Counted from the first letter of the stretch, positions 33,323 to 43,140 are shown. The stretch: 64,000 bases of DNA from Calothrix sp. NIES-2100 (GCF_002368195.1 NZ_AP018178.1:1682238-1746237); one strand, 5' to 3'. Program-made: numbers and translations. Notes: generated from the sequence alone by a model not told the origin.

Positions 33323-34015
33323 CTACTCTCCAGTACCACTACCGAAGCGATAGCCTTTACCATAAACAGTGTGAATTAACTGACTTTCACCTGCAACCTC
33401 AATCTTACGGCGCACCAGGCGAATTAATGCAGCAATCACATTGCTACTTGGTTGTTCCTCATCTTGCCAGAGATTTTGCATAATCTGGGCGTGAGTTAGC
33501 AGCTGTCCACTGTGTTCCATAAAATATTGCAGCAATTGGCTTTCTTTTTGAGATAGCTCAATTACTCGTTCTTGACGATAAGCTACTTGGTTTTCAATAT
33601 CTAGTTCTAAATCAGCTACTATCAAGCGTCCGGTTGTGGTGCTGTATGTCTCCAAGCCAGAACGACGCAACAAAGCGCGGACTCTGGCTAGCAACTCCCG
33701 CAGTTCAAAAGGTTTCACTAAATAATCATCCGCACCTGCATCTAAACCTTCTACTCGGTCATCTAGAGTATCCTTAGCAGTGAGAAACAGCACCGGAGTA
33801 GTTTTACCTTGGCGGCGTAATTCCTGACAAATTTCCAAGCCTGTTTTTCCTGGTAACATCCAATCTAAAATTAGCAGGTCATAACTGCCTGTTTGTGCTA
33901 AGTTGCTGCCATTGATGCCTTCATAAGCCGCATCTACACTATAGCCCTCACGGGATAACACGCGACTCAAAGGGCCAGTTAATTCAATTTCGTCATCAAC
34001 TAATAAAATTCTCAT
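33323..34015 (-). CDS. OmpR-family response regulator (RppA-like)
   Basis: 230 residues from the ATG at 34015, the natural start of the receiver fold (MRILLVDDEIELTG); the open frame reaches 34063. The receiver domain has acidic residues 7-8, phospho-acceptor Asp51 in LLILDWMLPG and LVKPFE near 100. The C-terminal winged helix (residues ~130-228, SQKESQLLQYFMEHSGQ and HTVYGKGYRFG) binds DNA. It resembles RppA, a redox/light-linked regulator of cyanobacteria. No histidine kinase gene is adjacent, so it is an orphan here; the exact orthologue is not certain. Confidence 0.85.
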   Translation of the reverse strand: MRILLVDDEIELTGPLSRVLSREGYSVDAAYEGINGSNLAQTGSYDLLILDWMLPGKTGLEICQELRRQGKTTPVLFLTAKDTLDDRVEGLDAGADDYLVKPFELRELLARVRALLRRSGLETYSTTTGRLIVADLELDIENQVAYRQERVIELSQKESQLLQYFMEHSGQLLTHAQIMQNLWQDEEQPSSNVIAALIRLVRRKIEVAGESQLIHTVYGKGYRFGSGTGE

Positions 34016-34316
34016 ACTGCTTGTGGTCAGTCTTGTTGAAGCCAAGATACACAAGGCTTTCATTATGTTGGATATTCTTTGCTATTCAAATGCTACTCAC
34101 AATAGGCATTTTTATCCTAATTTTTAGCGATCGCCAGCCTTCTGAGCCTGGGGATAAGTACTAGTACAGCATGGCGCAAATCAATATACCATTATAAATG
34201 TCTGAAACTTTTACAAAAACGTAATTACGAATTCCAAATTCCGCCCTGCGGGACTAGTACACCACGGCGTAAATAGCGCAAAGTTGAGCCAGTGTGTTGG
34301 TGAGGCAGCGCGTTGC

Positions 34317-34362
34317 GGAGCCAGTCGCGTGGGCGGGTTTCCCGACTTGAGCGAACTGGCGT
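34317..34362 (+). repeat. Dispersed GGAGCCAG...ACTGGCGT repeat, copy 2
   Basis: See copy 1 at 14535. It lies in a noncoding stretch (34250-34500) built of further GCCAGT/ACTGGC fragments. Confidence 0.75.
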
Positions 34363-34553
34363 GAGGTTCCCTCCGTTGTAGCGACTGCCGAAAGGGTTCC
34401 CCGGCTTAAAACAACTGGCGTTGGCGGTGTCGGTTTCCGTCCCGCCAAACTTTGTAAGAGAAGCAGACCATTTAAAATCCCTAAAAAGCCCATTCCATAA
34501 TACTTTTGACTTCTGACTTTTAGTTACTGAGCCTGTCGAAGTATGACTTTTGA

Positions 34554-34688
34554 CTAACGCGCAGCGGTACTAGTCCGTATTTTCAAGACAGGTATAGAAA
34601 ATTTATCTTCCCCATCCTGCATAAATTCAACTTCAATTCCTGAAGGTAGTAAAGAGGGAGTTTCTCGTAATTGAGGTTGAGCCGTCAT
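34554..34688 (-). CDS. Possible small protein of 44 residues
   Basis: ATG at 34688 to TAG at 34554. The sequence MTAQPQLRETPSLLPSGIEV then EFMQDGEDKFSIPVLKIR has the look of a real short protein (charged, no repeat-derived residues until the last few codons), but the end runs into repeat-like DNA. No family recognised. It may be a truncated gene. The rest of 34689-34950 is AT-rich with nothing seen. Confidence 0.3.
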   Translation of the reverse strand: MTAQPQLRETPSLLPSGIEVEFMQDGEDKFSIPVLKIRTSTAAR

Positions 34689-34954
34689 GCAGATCCACTA
34701 ACTTTGATGATTTACGATGACAACTGTCAAAGGGTGCAGAAGGAAGGAGATATCGGATTTACGCTATGGGTTGGTGTAGAGATATCCGCAATCCTCCGGA
34801 ATTGAATTTTATACTTTTGTAGTTTTGTTTCAGTACAATTAGCTATAAAATCTAGCCCTTTTAATACGTTCATTTGTACTATTTTTATCCATAAAATATA
34901 TGCTCAATAAACTCTTACGTAATCAGACTTACGAGGTTTTCTGGAAAAAAATAC

Positions 34955-35144
34955 AGGACTTACGCAACTGGCACATATATCTTCCCCTATGGTGGACAAG
35001 AGTCAAGAGTCAAGGGTCAAAAGGAGCCAATTTTTTGGAATTTGGAACGCCAGTTGCTTCAAGTCTCTTAACCCGCCCAACGCACTGGCTCCTTTTGACT
35101 ATGGACAACCTCTACGACAAAAATATGACACTTGCGTAAGTCCT
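34955..35144. mobile_element. 190-bp MITE with AGGACTTACGCA ends
   Basis: AGGACTTACGCAACTGGCAC on the left and its inverse TGACACTTGCGTAAGTCCT on the right. Contains an inverted copy of the GGAGCCAG...ACTGGCGT repeat at 35047-35092 and a GTCAAGA heptamer run. It is noncoding. Confidence 0.75.
35047..35092 (-). repeat. Dispersed GGAGCCAG...ACTGGCGT repeat, copy 3
   Basis: Reverse-oriented copy nested inside the MITE at 34955-35144. Confidence 0.75.
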
Positions 35145-35209
35145 AAAATAGTCACAATTCTCTGTTACCCATTAAATATTTGTTGCAATTCAAATAATTA
35201 AATAACAAT

Positions 35210-36490
35210 ATGGTGTTAGATGAGACAATAGAACTCTATCGCCAAAAACTTGCAGCATTTGAAGAGACTTCTGATGTATCAGAAAAGGAAGTTTTGAGCG
35301 TTTTGACTGCTCGCGATCGCATTCAAGCTGCATTAAATGATATTCCTCAAAAATCCGATGAACAGTTACTTCAAATTATCGAGCTTGATACTCGCTTAAA
35401 GCAACAAGCTCAGAAAATTAATCAACTAACTAAACTTGCAGACTGGCGTACAAACCTGAATGTACCAGTCACATCTTGGTGGTGGTTTCTGCAACCTCCT
35501 AGTCATCCCTTAGACAATTTTGACTGGCTTTGGAATGCACTTACTATCGCCTCTCTGACAGGTTCTTTGAGTTTAGTGATAGATATTTCCACTCGATTTT
35601 TGAGTGGGGGAGCAGGTTTTTTAAGTTCATTTGCTGTCATTTCTCAGAGTGTATTAACCCTATTAACTGTTGGTGGTGTGCTAACAGAAGCAGGACGAAA
35701 AGGAATTGAAGAAACTTTTTTACGTTTTGGGATAAAGACTTATTTTTGGCAAGAAACAAAATTCGGGTTATCAGCTTTACTTTTAGTAAGTTTGATTGGC
35801 TTTAAAGCTTCACTTCCCGAAATTGCTAACTACTTTAATCAAAGGGGTTTGAAACATTACCACGCTAGTGAATGGGACAATGCAATATCTGACTATGAGC
35901 GAGCAATTAGCCTCGATCCAGACAATGCCGAGGTTCACCATAACTTAGGGAAATTGTATGAACAATTACGAGATGTCAATAAAGCACAGACTGAGTATCG
36001 GTTAGCTATTCGGGGCAATATAGCTATTGCCTACAGCGATTTAGCACGATTGTATCTAAATGAAAATAAGCCTGGAGAGGCTATCTCTTTACTTTTTAAA
36101 GCAAAAGATGTAGAGCCAAAGCTAGGTCAGACTATATCAGAAGACGACAATATTTTGATGTATGAAATACGAAAAAATCTAGGTTGGGCGAGATTCGAGC
36201 AAAAACGCTACGCCGATTCTAAAGCACTTTTAGAAGAAGCGATCGCCATTAATGACACGATTAATTTAAATGTCATTCATCCCACTCGTGCTTCTGCTCA
36301 CTGTCTGTTAGCCCTAGTTTTAGAACAGGCAGATAAACCAAAAACAGCACCAAAAACAGCACAAAAAAAAGTACCAAAAACAGCATTAGTGCAATGGAAA
36401 TTATGTAATGCTTATGGCAATCCGCGCATACCAGAAGAAGATAGGTGGATGGACATGGCACCGCAAAACGTGAAAAAAGGAGAAGAATAA
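35210..36490 (+). CDS. Membrane-anchored TPR protein of CHAT operon 2
   Basis: 426 residues. Residues 1-70 are a charged coiled-coil-like region (ELYRQKLAAFEETSDVSEKE). Hydrophobic segments at about 107-125, 135-160 and 180-195 place the middle in the membrane. From residue ~212 come TPR repeats (KHYHASEWDNAISDYERAIS, KLYEQLRDVNKAQTEYRLA). The end has a Lys/Pro/Ala stretch (KPKTAPKTAQKKVPKTA). The stop overlaps the next start (TAATG), so the two are co-translated. It probably anchors partner proteins to the membrane; function unknown. Confidence 0.72.
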   Translation: MVLDETIELYRQKLAAFEETSDVSEKEVLSVLTARDRIQAALNDIPQKSDEQLLQIIELDTRLKQQAQKINQLTKLADWRTNLNVPVTSWWWFLQPPSHPLDNFDWLWNALTIASLTGSLSLVIDISTRFLSGGAGFLSSFAVISQSVLTLLTVGGVLTEAGRKGIEETFLRFGIKTYFWQETKFGLSALLLVSLIGFKASLPEIANYFNQRGLKHYHASEWDNAISDYERAISLDPDNAEVHHNLGKLYEQLRDVNKAQTEYRLAIRGNIAIAYSDLARLYLNENKPGEAISLLFKAKDVEPKLGQTISEDDNILMYEIRKNLGWARFEQKRYADSKALLEEAIAINDTINLNVIHPTRASAHCLLALVLEQADKPKTAPKTAQKKVPKTALVQWKLCNAYGNPRIPEEDRWMDMAPQNVKKGEE

Positions 36491-37476
36491 TGCCACAAGA
36501 TTCTGCTAAGATTACTCAATTCAGCGGCGTAGTCCAGATTAAACGGAGTAATCAACAAAGTTGGTTATTAGTAAATGAAGGCACAGAAATCCGTTTAGGT
36601 GACATTCTGAAAAAACAACCAGGTGCTAGTGTCACAATTCGCTGTAGTAATGGGAGTAAAGGAATATCTTTCCCAGATGATCAAGCAACGGGATTACTCT
36701 CTATCTGTCCGACAGTATTTCGCAATGCCAGCGATCCTGCCATTCCCTATACTATCAGCCCACGGGATACCCTAATTCTTACCAAACAACCTACTTTGCG
36801 ATGGCACGCTCCAAATGATGCCAATCGCTTCAAGGTGACAGTAAGAGGTCAGGGATTGAATTGGACAAAAGAAGTTAGCCGAGAAGATGTTTGTCAAGGG
36901 GATATCTGCGAACTCGTTTATCCCGACGAGAAGCCATTGCAACCGGGGATCAGCTACAAGTTGGTGATTGAAACAACAGATACAAACAGATCTTCCGAAG
37001 AGATTGGAGTCCCAGGACTGGGATTTCAGCTGATAGATGAGGATAAAGCACTTGAGATCCAAAATACTGCTCAGGAGATTGAGCAACAAGAATTATCTGC
37101 TGTGGAAACAGCATTAAAGCTAGCTGAACTGTATAATCAAAAACTTCTGACAGCAGAAGCGATCGCTATTTTAGAAGCTTTACCAAACGAAGACAAGAAC
37201 GCAGTTGTTTACCGCCAACTCGGTGAACTCTATTACTCAAGCAGACTCCCTTCGGAAGCTGAAGTATACTACGAAAAAGCAATTGCCAAGGCAGATGCCG
37301 TTGGGGATAAATCGGAACTAGCAGCAGCACAGGTTGGATTAGGGGAAGTGAACTGGACTCTTGGTAAACAACCAAAAGCGCGAAGTTTGTTAGAAGCTGC
37401 TAAAGCAATATACACAGAATTGGGAAATGTAGATATGGTCAGTTACTTAGAAAAACGACTGCGCGAAATGGCGTAA
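36490..37476 (+). CDS. FecR-like / TPR protein of CHAT operon 2
   Basis: 328 residues, ATG at 36490 within TAATG; the frame opens 15 codons earlier but that overlaps the previous gene. N-terminus ITQFSGVVQIKR then GTEIRLGDILKKQPGASVTI resembles a FecR-type beta domain, without a signal peptide. The middle (residues ~85-170) looks like an immunoglobulin-like fold (QPTLRWHAPNDANRFKVTV, LQPGISYKLVIETTD). TPR repeats fill residues 195-325. It probably is a sensor or adaptor for the TPR-CHAT protein encoded 167 bp downstream. Confidence 0.68.
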   Translation: MPQDSAKITQFSGVVQIKRSNQQSWLLVNEGTEIRLGDILKKQPGASVTIRCSNGSKGISFPDDQATGLLSICPTVFRNASDPAIPYTISPRDTLILTKQPTLRWHAPNDANRFKVTVRGQGLNWTKEVSREDVCQGDICELVYPDEKPLQPGISYKLVIETTDTNRSSEEIGVPGLGFQLIDEDKALEIQNTAQEIEQQELSAVETALKLAELYNQKLLTAEAIAILEALPNEDKNAVVYRQLGELYYSSRLPSEAEVYYEKAIAKADAVGDKSELAAAQVGLGEVNWTLGKQPKARSLLEAAKAIYTELGNVDMVSYLEKRLREMA

Positions 37477-37643
37477 AATTCGTAATTCGTAATTACCATT
37501 GCATAAGGCTTTTAGACATTTCAAATGGATGGTTTATTTACCGCATTTTGTTCAAATACCCGATTTAAAAAAATTCGGGTATCTATAACCTATCGTAATT
37601 TGTGTAGCGGACTACATATTATTAAACTAGGAGCAAATTACTT

Positions 37644-39989
37644 ATGCTTCAGAGTCAAGAGCAATTACAAATACAATCACAATCTAGAATACTAACTCTA
37701 GAAACAATAGCGTTCAAAATTTTAGAACAATTTTGTTTGGCGTTGAAAAACTATAACTTAACAATTCAATGCCTTGAGCAAGTACGGTTGATTATCCAAA
37801 AATTAAATAATTGTCGAGCCGAAGAAAAACTGATACTAATTTTGGCTAATTTATATTATCTGCAAGGAAACGAACGCTGGAAAAAATCTAATATTTTACA
37901 AGCCTTACAATCGTGGCATAAATGTCTCGATTTCCGTGAAAAAATGAAAAATAATCAGTTAGAAATGCTAGTTTGGCAAGCTTTAGGTAATGCTTACAAT
38001 TATGGCTTTTACAATCGAAGTAAGGCAATAGAGTACTTAAACGAAAGTTTAAAAATTGCCAACGAACTGAGAAATGAGAAAATCCAGGGAAGATTACAGG
38101 GAGATTTGAGCGCTGCCTATGGGGCTTTAGCTGTAGATGATGATAATGTAGTGGATACTCAGAAAATTAATCAAGCAATTAACTATGCTCAAAGTAGCCT
38201 CAAGATAGCCCAAAAATATCAAGATATTGAAGCCGAGTGTCAAGCTTTAGAGCATTTTGGTTATGCATACTTTTTAAATAAAGAATACAAAAAAGCTATT
38301 AAATCTTACTTACATATTTTCAAAATTGCCCGTCAATATCAACTTCCTGTTGCCAAAATACAAGCTTTGCACCATTTGGGAGAACTTTATTTATACATTA
38401 AAAAATATCAGAAAGCATCATTTTGTTTTGAGTGGGCTTTAAAACTAGCTCAACAACTCCAAGACGCTCAACAAGAGGCAATGGGATGGGTAGCCTTGGG
38501 GAGAGTTGCTAAAGGACAAAAAAATATAACTGACGCTATTAATTACTACAAAAAAGGAATTCAAATTGCTGAGAAGATTCGCAGTACTCTAAAAATAGAA
38601 GAGAATACAACATCATTTGTTAATTTTTGGGCAAGGCATTATAGAAGTCTAATTCTGTTACTTTGGCAAGAAAAACACTTTGAAGAAGCCTTTGAGTTCG
38701 TTGAACAGTCAAAAGCCCGAGCCTTTCTCGACAAACTTGCTAATGCGAGGATAGGCTTGCGGGGAAGAGTGAGCGGTTATCTTTTGAAACAGGAGCAAAA
38801 TCTGAGAAACCAAATATTGTCCCTGCGTAGCAAAGACCCGAATCATAAGTTACTTTCCCGCGAAAAAGACTACAACAACTTATTAGAAAAGTTGGAAATC
38901 CAGAATCCGGAGATAGCAAGCTTAATCAGTGTTGATGTTGCAAGTTTAGCTGAAATTCAGAAAGAATTAGACACAGAGACAACCTTGCTAGAATACTTTG
39001 TTACTGATGAGCGTACACTGGTTTTTATTATTACTCGCGATCGCTTCCAACCAATTAATTTAGATGTGACTCGAGCAGAACTCAAGGAACAAATCACTCT
39101 GTTTCTGGATTTTGCCAATATATCCGAACACCATCCCCTGGAACTGAAAAACCTCTACAATTACCTAATTGCACCTCTGAAATCTTACCTACCCACACCC
39201 AGACTTACCATCGTTCCGCATAATATTCTGCACTATCTCCCCTTTGCGGCTCTGACTGATGGGGAACGCTACCTAATTGATGACTATACTCTGGTAAACC
39301 TTCCCTGTGCGAATGTCTTACGCTTTTTGCGAGGTAAACGTAGTCGAAGTACTAACAGAATTTTAGCGCTTGGTGCGCCAGATAACACATTTGATAAATT
39401 ATTAGCTCCTTTAAATTTTGCCCAAAAAGAAGTAGAGGCGATCGCCTGCCGATTTCAAACCAAAGCTTATATAGGAAAAGATGCTACTGAAAGCCTTGTT
39501 TGGTCGCAAGCCAAAAAAGCTGAAATTTTGCATATTGCGGCTCATGGGAAGTATAATCCCAACACCCCCCTGTTCAGTACTATTCACCTAGCAATGGATG
39601 ACAAAGCCGAAGTCGCCCAGAAAGACGGTAGGCTAGAGGTTCATGATGTTTACAAGCTAGATTTAACCACTTCTACAAATCTTGTCGTCCTGAGTGCTTG
39701 TGAAACTTTTATTGGCAATACTCAAAAGGTCAGTCTCGGAGATGAAATTATTGGGCTAAACCGAGCCTTTATCTATGCTGGCACACCCAGTGTAATAGCG
39801 AGCTTGTGGAATGTAGAAGATCGAGCAACACAATCACTCATGAAAAAGTTTTATCACTATTTAAAAATGGGAATGGATAAAGCCAAGGCCTTACAACAAG
39901 CACAGATTGCAGTGCGGAAAAATCAACCCCATCCCTCTTACTGGGCGGCCTTTGTATTGACGGGAGATGCAGAAAAAATTAATCTCTAA
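37644..39989 (+). CDS. TPR-CHAT domain protein (caspase-like protease) of CHAT operon 2
   Basis: 781 residues. Residues ~30-330 are TPR repeats (e.g. NEYKKAIKSYLHIFKIARQY); 340-420 a helical linker with the typical FEFVEQSKARAFLDKLA. The C-terminal CHAT domain runs from ~470, with catalytic His634 in IAAHGKYN and Cys686 in LSACETFIG, and ends YWAAFVLTGD. Both catalytic residues are present. An AGGAG-like site (TAGGAGCAA) precedes the start. In cyanobacteria such proteins are common and mostly unstudied; its membrane TPR and FecR-like neighbours suggest a signal-triggered protease module. Confidence 0.88.
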   Translation: MLQSQEQLQIQSQSRILTLETIAFKILEQFCLALKNYNLTIQCLEQVRLIIQKLNNCRAEEKLILILANLYYLQGNERWKKSNILQALQSWHKCLDFREKMKNNQLEMLVWQALGNAYNYGFYNRSKAIEYLNESLKIANELRNEKIQGRLQGDLSAAYGALAVDDDNVVDTQKINQAINYAQSSLKIAQKYQDIEAECQALEHFGYAYFLNKEYKKAIKSYLHIFKIARQYQLPVAKIQALHHLGELYLYIKKYQKASFCFEWALKLAQQLQDAQQEAMGWVALGRVAKGQKNITDAINYYKKGIQIAEKIRSTLKIEENTTSFVNFWARHYRSLILLLWQEKHFEEAFEFVEQSKARAFLDKLANARIGLRGRVSGYLLKQEQNLRNQILSLRSKDPNHKLLSREKDYNNLLEKLEIQNPEIASLISVDVASLAEIQKELDTETTLLEYFVTDERTLVFIITRDRFQPINLDVTRAELKEQITLFLDFANISEHHPLELKNLYNYLIAPLKSYLPTPRLTIVPHNILHYLPFAALTDGERYLIDDYTLVNLPCANVLRFLRGKRSRSTNRILALGAPDNTFDKLLAPLNFAQKEVEAIACRFQTKAYIGKDATESLVWSQAKKAEILHIAAHGKYNPNTPLFSTIHLAMDDKAEVAQKDGRLEVHDVYKLDLTTSTNLVVLSACETFIGNTQKVSLGDEIIGLNRAFIYAGTPSVIASLWNVEDRATQSLMKKFYHYLKMGMDKAKALQQAQIAVRKNQPHPSYWAAFVLTGDAEKINL

Positions 39990-40173
39990 ATCCTTGAAGC
40001 GAGAACTTGAATTTACTACTCAAATGCTACTCAAAATTATTTTCGATGATTTTTCAAAGGCTTGATGGGCAGTTAAATTAGTCTAATTTCTGAGTATCAT
40101 GTTACTTATGGTCAGCATATCGAGATATTCTCAATGATGAACCGCCGATTTGCCAAGGATACCAAGGACGATA

Positions 40174-40818
40174 ATGTTGACTGTTGCATTGCCAAAAGGT
40201 GAACTACTAAAAAATAGCATCCGCCTACTGCAATCTGTAGGATTGGATTTTAGCGCTTTTTTAGATGCAGGAAACCGCCAACTTCAGATTGTTGACGCTA
40301 GTGGACAAGCGAAAGGACTGTTGGTGAGAGGTCAGGATGTGCCCGTTTATGTAGAATATGGTCAAGCACAACTAGGTATTATTGGTTATGATGTGCTGCG
40401 CGAAAAACAGCCCCAGGTTGCACAATTGGTAGATTTGCATTTTGGATACTGTCGGATGTCTGTAGCAGTTAAAGCATCCAGCCCTTACAAATCGCCTTTA
40501 GATTTACCAGCAAATGGTCGAGTAGCTTCTAAGTATGTCAATTGTGCGCGGGAATATTTTCAAAGTCTGGATTTGCCCATAGAAATAGTGCCGCTGTATG
40601 GTTCAGTAGAACTAGGGCCGATTACCGGCATGTCGGAAGCGATCGTCGATTTAGTTTCTACTGGACGAACTTTGCGAGAAAACGGTTTGATTGAAATTAC
40701 GACATTGTATGAAAGTAGCGCCCGGTTGATTGCCCATCCGCTGAGTTATCGCCTGAATATGGGGAATTTACATAAATTGGTAGAAGATGTGCGATCGCAT
40801 ATTTTGTCTACAGTTTAA
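40174..40818 (+). CDS. hisG: ATP phosphoribosyltransferase, short form (HisG_S)
   Basis: 214 residues from the ATG at 40174 (MLTVALPKGELLKNSIRLL); an upstream ATG at 40150 adds eight residues. It catalyses the first step of histidine synthesis, joining ATP and PRPP. The PRPP-binding segment ETGRTLRENGL is seen here as STGRTLRENGLIEI near residue 170. The length marks the short form, which lacks the C-terminal regulatory domain and needs HisZ, not found in this window. A hairpin terminator follows. Confidence 0.93.
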   Translation: MLTVALPKGELLKNSIRLLQSVGLDFSAFLDAGNRQLQIVDASGQAKGLLVRGQDVPVYVEYGQAQLGIIGYDVLREKQPQVAQLVDLHFGYCRMSVAVKASSPYKSPLDLPANGRVASKYVNCAREYFQSLDLPIEIVPLYGSVELGPITGMSEAIVDLVSTGRTLRENGLIEITTLYESSARLIAHPLSYRLNMGNLHKLVEDVRSHILSTV

Positions 40819-40835
40819 GTAGCGGTAACAGGAAA

Positions 40836-40862
40836 ATGCCCTTACACAGGATGTAAGGGCAT
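40836..40862 (+). terminator. Hairpin after hisG
   Basis: 10-bp perfect stem ATGCCCTTAC/GTAAGGGCAT with 7-nt loop; weak T-tract. It lies between convergent genes. Confidence 0.6.
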
Positions 40863-40896
40863 CAAAATCTTCTAAGAAACGGTAAAAACTACGAAA

Positions 40897-41673
40897 CTAT
40901 GCTGTATGAGCGGCTTGTTGCTTGCGCTTCATCCACAACCCAAAAGCTGCTGCGATCGCCGTACCAGCAATGGTTAGAGGTTCGGGAACTTCTGGTGGTG
41001 TTTCCAGATCGATCGAAGTAGCAATTGAGAAATTAGATTGAGATGTATGTCGTTCTGCAAAGAAGAGATTTAAATCATAGTTTTTCCCTAGGGTAAGACC
41101 TAGAGTATCAAGATTCACAGTTCCTGTCTGTGTTTGGTGAACACCACCAAGATCTATGACTCGTTGCTTATTAATGAAAACCCACAGATCGTCATCACCA
41201 CTAAATTTAAAGGTTTCTCCACCTTTATAGGTAAACTTGGAAGCAATTTCATAAGTAAAGTGGTAGTTGTGGTTACGTCCCTGATTGCCCAATAACTCAC
41301 CGTCAATCGGGAAGAAACTGTTGTTAGTATACGAGAAAATACCAGGAGGATTGCCCGTATCGTCTAGCGTAATACTATACTGTTTGCTTTGATTCACACC
41401 TGCAACATCGTTATACCATTGGTTAAAGTTTTCTTCACCACTAGTTGTTGGGTTACCTGCTTGGCCTGCATATACTGGCTTACCGTCTGCACCTAGGGTT
41501 GATGTCACAATACCTGGATCGCTCTTGATTAATTTTTCAAAGTCTGGATGGTTATCGTTAAAGTCTCGAATTGTTCCTGTTAAGGTGATGGTAGCTGCAC
41601 TGGCTGAGGAAGCAGTGAACATAACCATGAGACTTGCACCCAAAGCTTGCAGTAATACAGCGGGTTTCATCAT
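40897..41673 (-). CDS. Fibro-slime domain PEP-CTERM surface protein
   Basis: 258 residues. N-terminal signal peptide (residues ~5-27, VLLQALGASLMVMFTASSASAA). The body has the fibro-slime pattern: GTIRDFNDNHPDFEK near the start and KFSGDDDLWVFINKQRVIDLGG in the middle, the PA14-like fold found in slime-mould and bacterial adhesive proteins. The C-terminus VPEPLTIAGTAIAAAFGL then RKQQ is a PEP-CTERM sorting signal (exosortase target). It is therefore exported and probably anchored or released into exopolysaccharide. The 400 bp upstream are AT-rich and contain its promoter but nothing else that I see. Confidence 0.9.
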   Translation of the reverse strand: MMKPAVLLQALGASLMVMFTASSASAATITLTGTIRDFNDNHPDFEKLIKSDPGIVTSTLGADGKPVYAGQAGNPTTSGEENFNQWYNDVAGVNQSKQYSITLDDTGNPPGIFSYTNNSFFPIDGELLGNQGRNHNYHFTYEIASKFTYKGGETFKFSGDDDLWVFINKQRVIDLGGVHQTQTGTVNLDTLGLTLGKNYDLNLFFAERHTSQSNFSIATSIDLETPPEVPEPLTIAGTAIAAAFGLWMKRKQQAAHTA

Positions 41674-42067
41674 AAGTTAATTTCTCCAAAGAGGTAATTT
41701 TTGACAACAGAAATCAGAAATCTGGTAACACCTGGACAAAAAATACAGTGTACATCCCGTTGCAGCAAATTGTCTTCAGACAAAAAATCACTGGTTGGAA
41801 AATATGGATGCAGAGCAATGAAGTAGATGATATTCCTGAAACAAATCGAAAGTTTGCTTACACCTAATACTAGTGATATTTCGGTTAAGCTCCTGTATTT
41901 TTTTTACATGATTTTATAGATAGTATGTCTGTTAAACGATCAAAAAACAATGACAATACGTATTCTTTATCAAAAGAATATAAAATATTTTTCTACTTCA
42001 TACAATCTTTAACAAAATATCAATACAATCAGATGGAATGTATATTGAATTTTTAAACTATACGTAG

Positions 42068-42116
42068 AAAAGCCACCCTCGTGCGCAGGTTAAAAGCGTT
42101 GAGAGGAGTGGCTTTG
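42068..42116 (-). terminator. Terminator of the cytochrome oxidase operon
   Basis: Stem AAGCCACtCCTC / GAGGgTGGCTT (one mismatch) with a ~20-nt loop. On the minus strand it is followed by TTTTCT. It lies 80-120 bp after the ctaE stop. Confidence 0.6.
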
Positions 42117-42191
42117 GGCATTATGCCCACCCTACATTGAAAATTTTTGTCGCTCCCGGCGAAAGCCGCCATACTTCAGTTAGAGGTCAGC

Positions 42192-42794
42192 TTACTGCCA
42201 AATATAGAGCAGAAGAAACAAAACAATCCAGATGACATCGACAAAGTGCCAGAACAACGAAGTGGCATTCACACCGAAGTGGCCAGTGTCGTAATTACCG
42301 GGAATAAAAGAGCGAATCAAAATAATCAGCTGCAATAAAATACCGGTGAATACGTGCAAACCGTGGAACCCTGTAAGTAGGTAGAACATTCCACCAAACA
42401 CCCCAGAGGTGAAACCAAAGGCGAGGCTGTTCCATTCAATCGCCTGTCCTAGCAAAAAGTAGCTACCCATAGCCATTGTGGCTAAGAGAAACAGCCGAAA
42501 TTTCCTTAAATCGTGGCGTTGCAGGGCACGTTCTGCTAAATAAATCACAAAGCTACTAGAAACCAGAATGACTGTATTGATTGCAGGGTCTTTGATTTCT
42601 AGACCAGAAACACCAGCTGGTAACCAGTTAGGAGTCGTGATTTTGTAAACAATATATCCAGCGAAAAAACTCAGGAAAATGACGCTTTCTGAGACTAAGA
42701 AGACCATGAAGCCAAACATCTTATTGCCTTCTTCGTCGTGGGTATGTTCACCACCTGTGTGATGTAACTCCCCGGATGCAACATAACTATCCAT
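42192..42794 (-). CDS. ctaE: Cytochrome c oxidase-type subunit III
   Basis: 200 residues with five membrane segments, starting with a His-rich soluble tip (ELHHTGGEHTHDEEGNKMFG). Subunit III signatures are FLVSESVIFLSFFAGYIVY, FYLLTGFHGLHVFTGILLQ and WHFVDVIWIVLFLLLYIW. It stabilises the heme-copper core. It lies 484 bp downstream of ctaD, a gap containing repeats (see 43000-43190). Because subunit II lacks CuA, the whole complex is likely the alternative (ARTO) type. Confidence 0.93.
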   Translation of the reverse strand: MDSYVASGELHHTGGEHTHDEEGNKMFGFMVFLVSESVIFLSFFAGYIVYKITTPNWLPAGVSGLEIKDPAINTVILVSSSFVIYLAERALQRHDLRKFRLFLLATMAMGSYFLLGQAIEWNSLAFGFTSGVFGGMFYLLTGFHGLHVFTGILLQLIILIRSFIPGNYDTGHFGVNATSLFWHFVDVIWIVLFLLLYIWQ

Positions 42795-42829
42795 TGCTTA
42801 AATTCTCCTTGACCTTGCAGACTGCGGCA

Positions 42830-43090
42830 GCTTTAGTGATGGGTAATAAGGGGCTAGGGACTAGGGAGTAGGGGCTAGGGAAGATGATTTTTCGGTTTTT
42901 TTTGTGAATTATGTTCATTTCCAGGCAGTAGGGTGAAAATATTACAACCAAACATGAAAATATTACCTTTTCTGCCATCTGCCTCCAGGACACTGAGCGA
43001 AGTCGTACCCTACGGGAAGCAAGCTACGCGGAGCGTCTCGTCCCTTGCGCGTCTCCCCGAGTGAGAAGAGAAGTGTCCCCTCTGCCTTAT
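42830..43090. repeat. Low-complexity and dispersed repeats between ctaD and ctaE
   Basis: GGGACTAGGGAGTAGGGGCTA run (42848-42880 region) and the common cyanobacterial fragment AGCAAGCTACGCGGAGCGTC near 43020. No gene seen in 42795-43278. Confidence 0.6.
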
Positions 43091-43140
43091 TTTCAAGTTT
43101 GATGGGAAGGGAAGAATTAACAACCCGCAGAGAACGCAGA

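Noticed and set aside
34254..34493. 79-codon minus-strand frame
   Set aside because: Made of GCCAGT/ACTGGC dispersed repeat fragments.
37644..39989. TPR-CHAT protein as partner of a Cas7-11 (Craspase) type III-E system
   Set aside because: The architecture is reminiscent, but no single-chain Cas7-11 is present; the CRISPR locus is III-D and 8 kb away behind hisG and the oxidase operon on the other strand.
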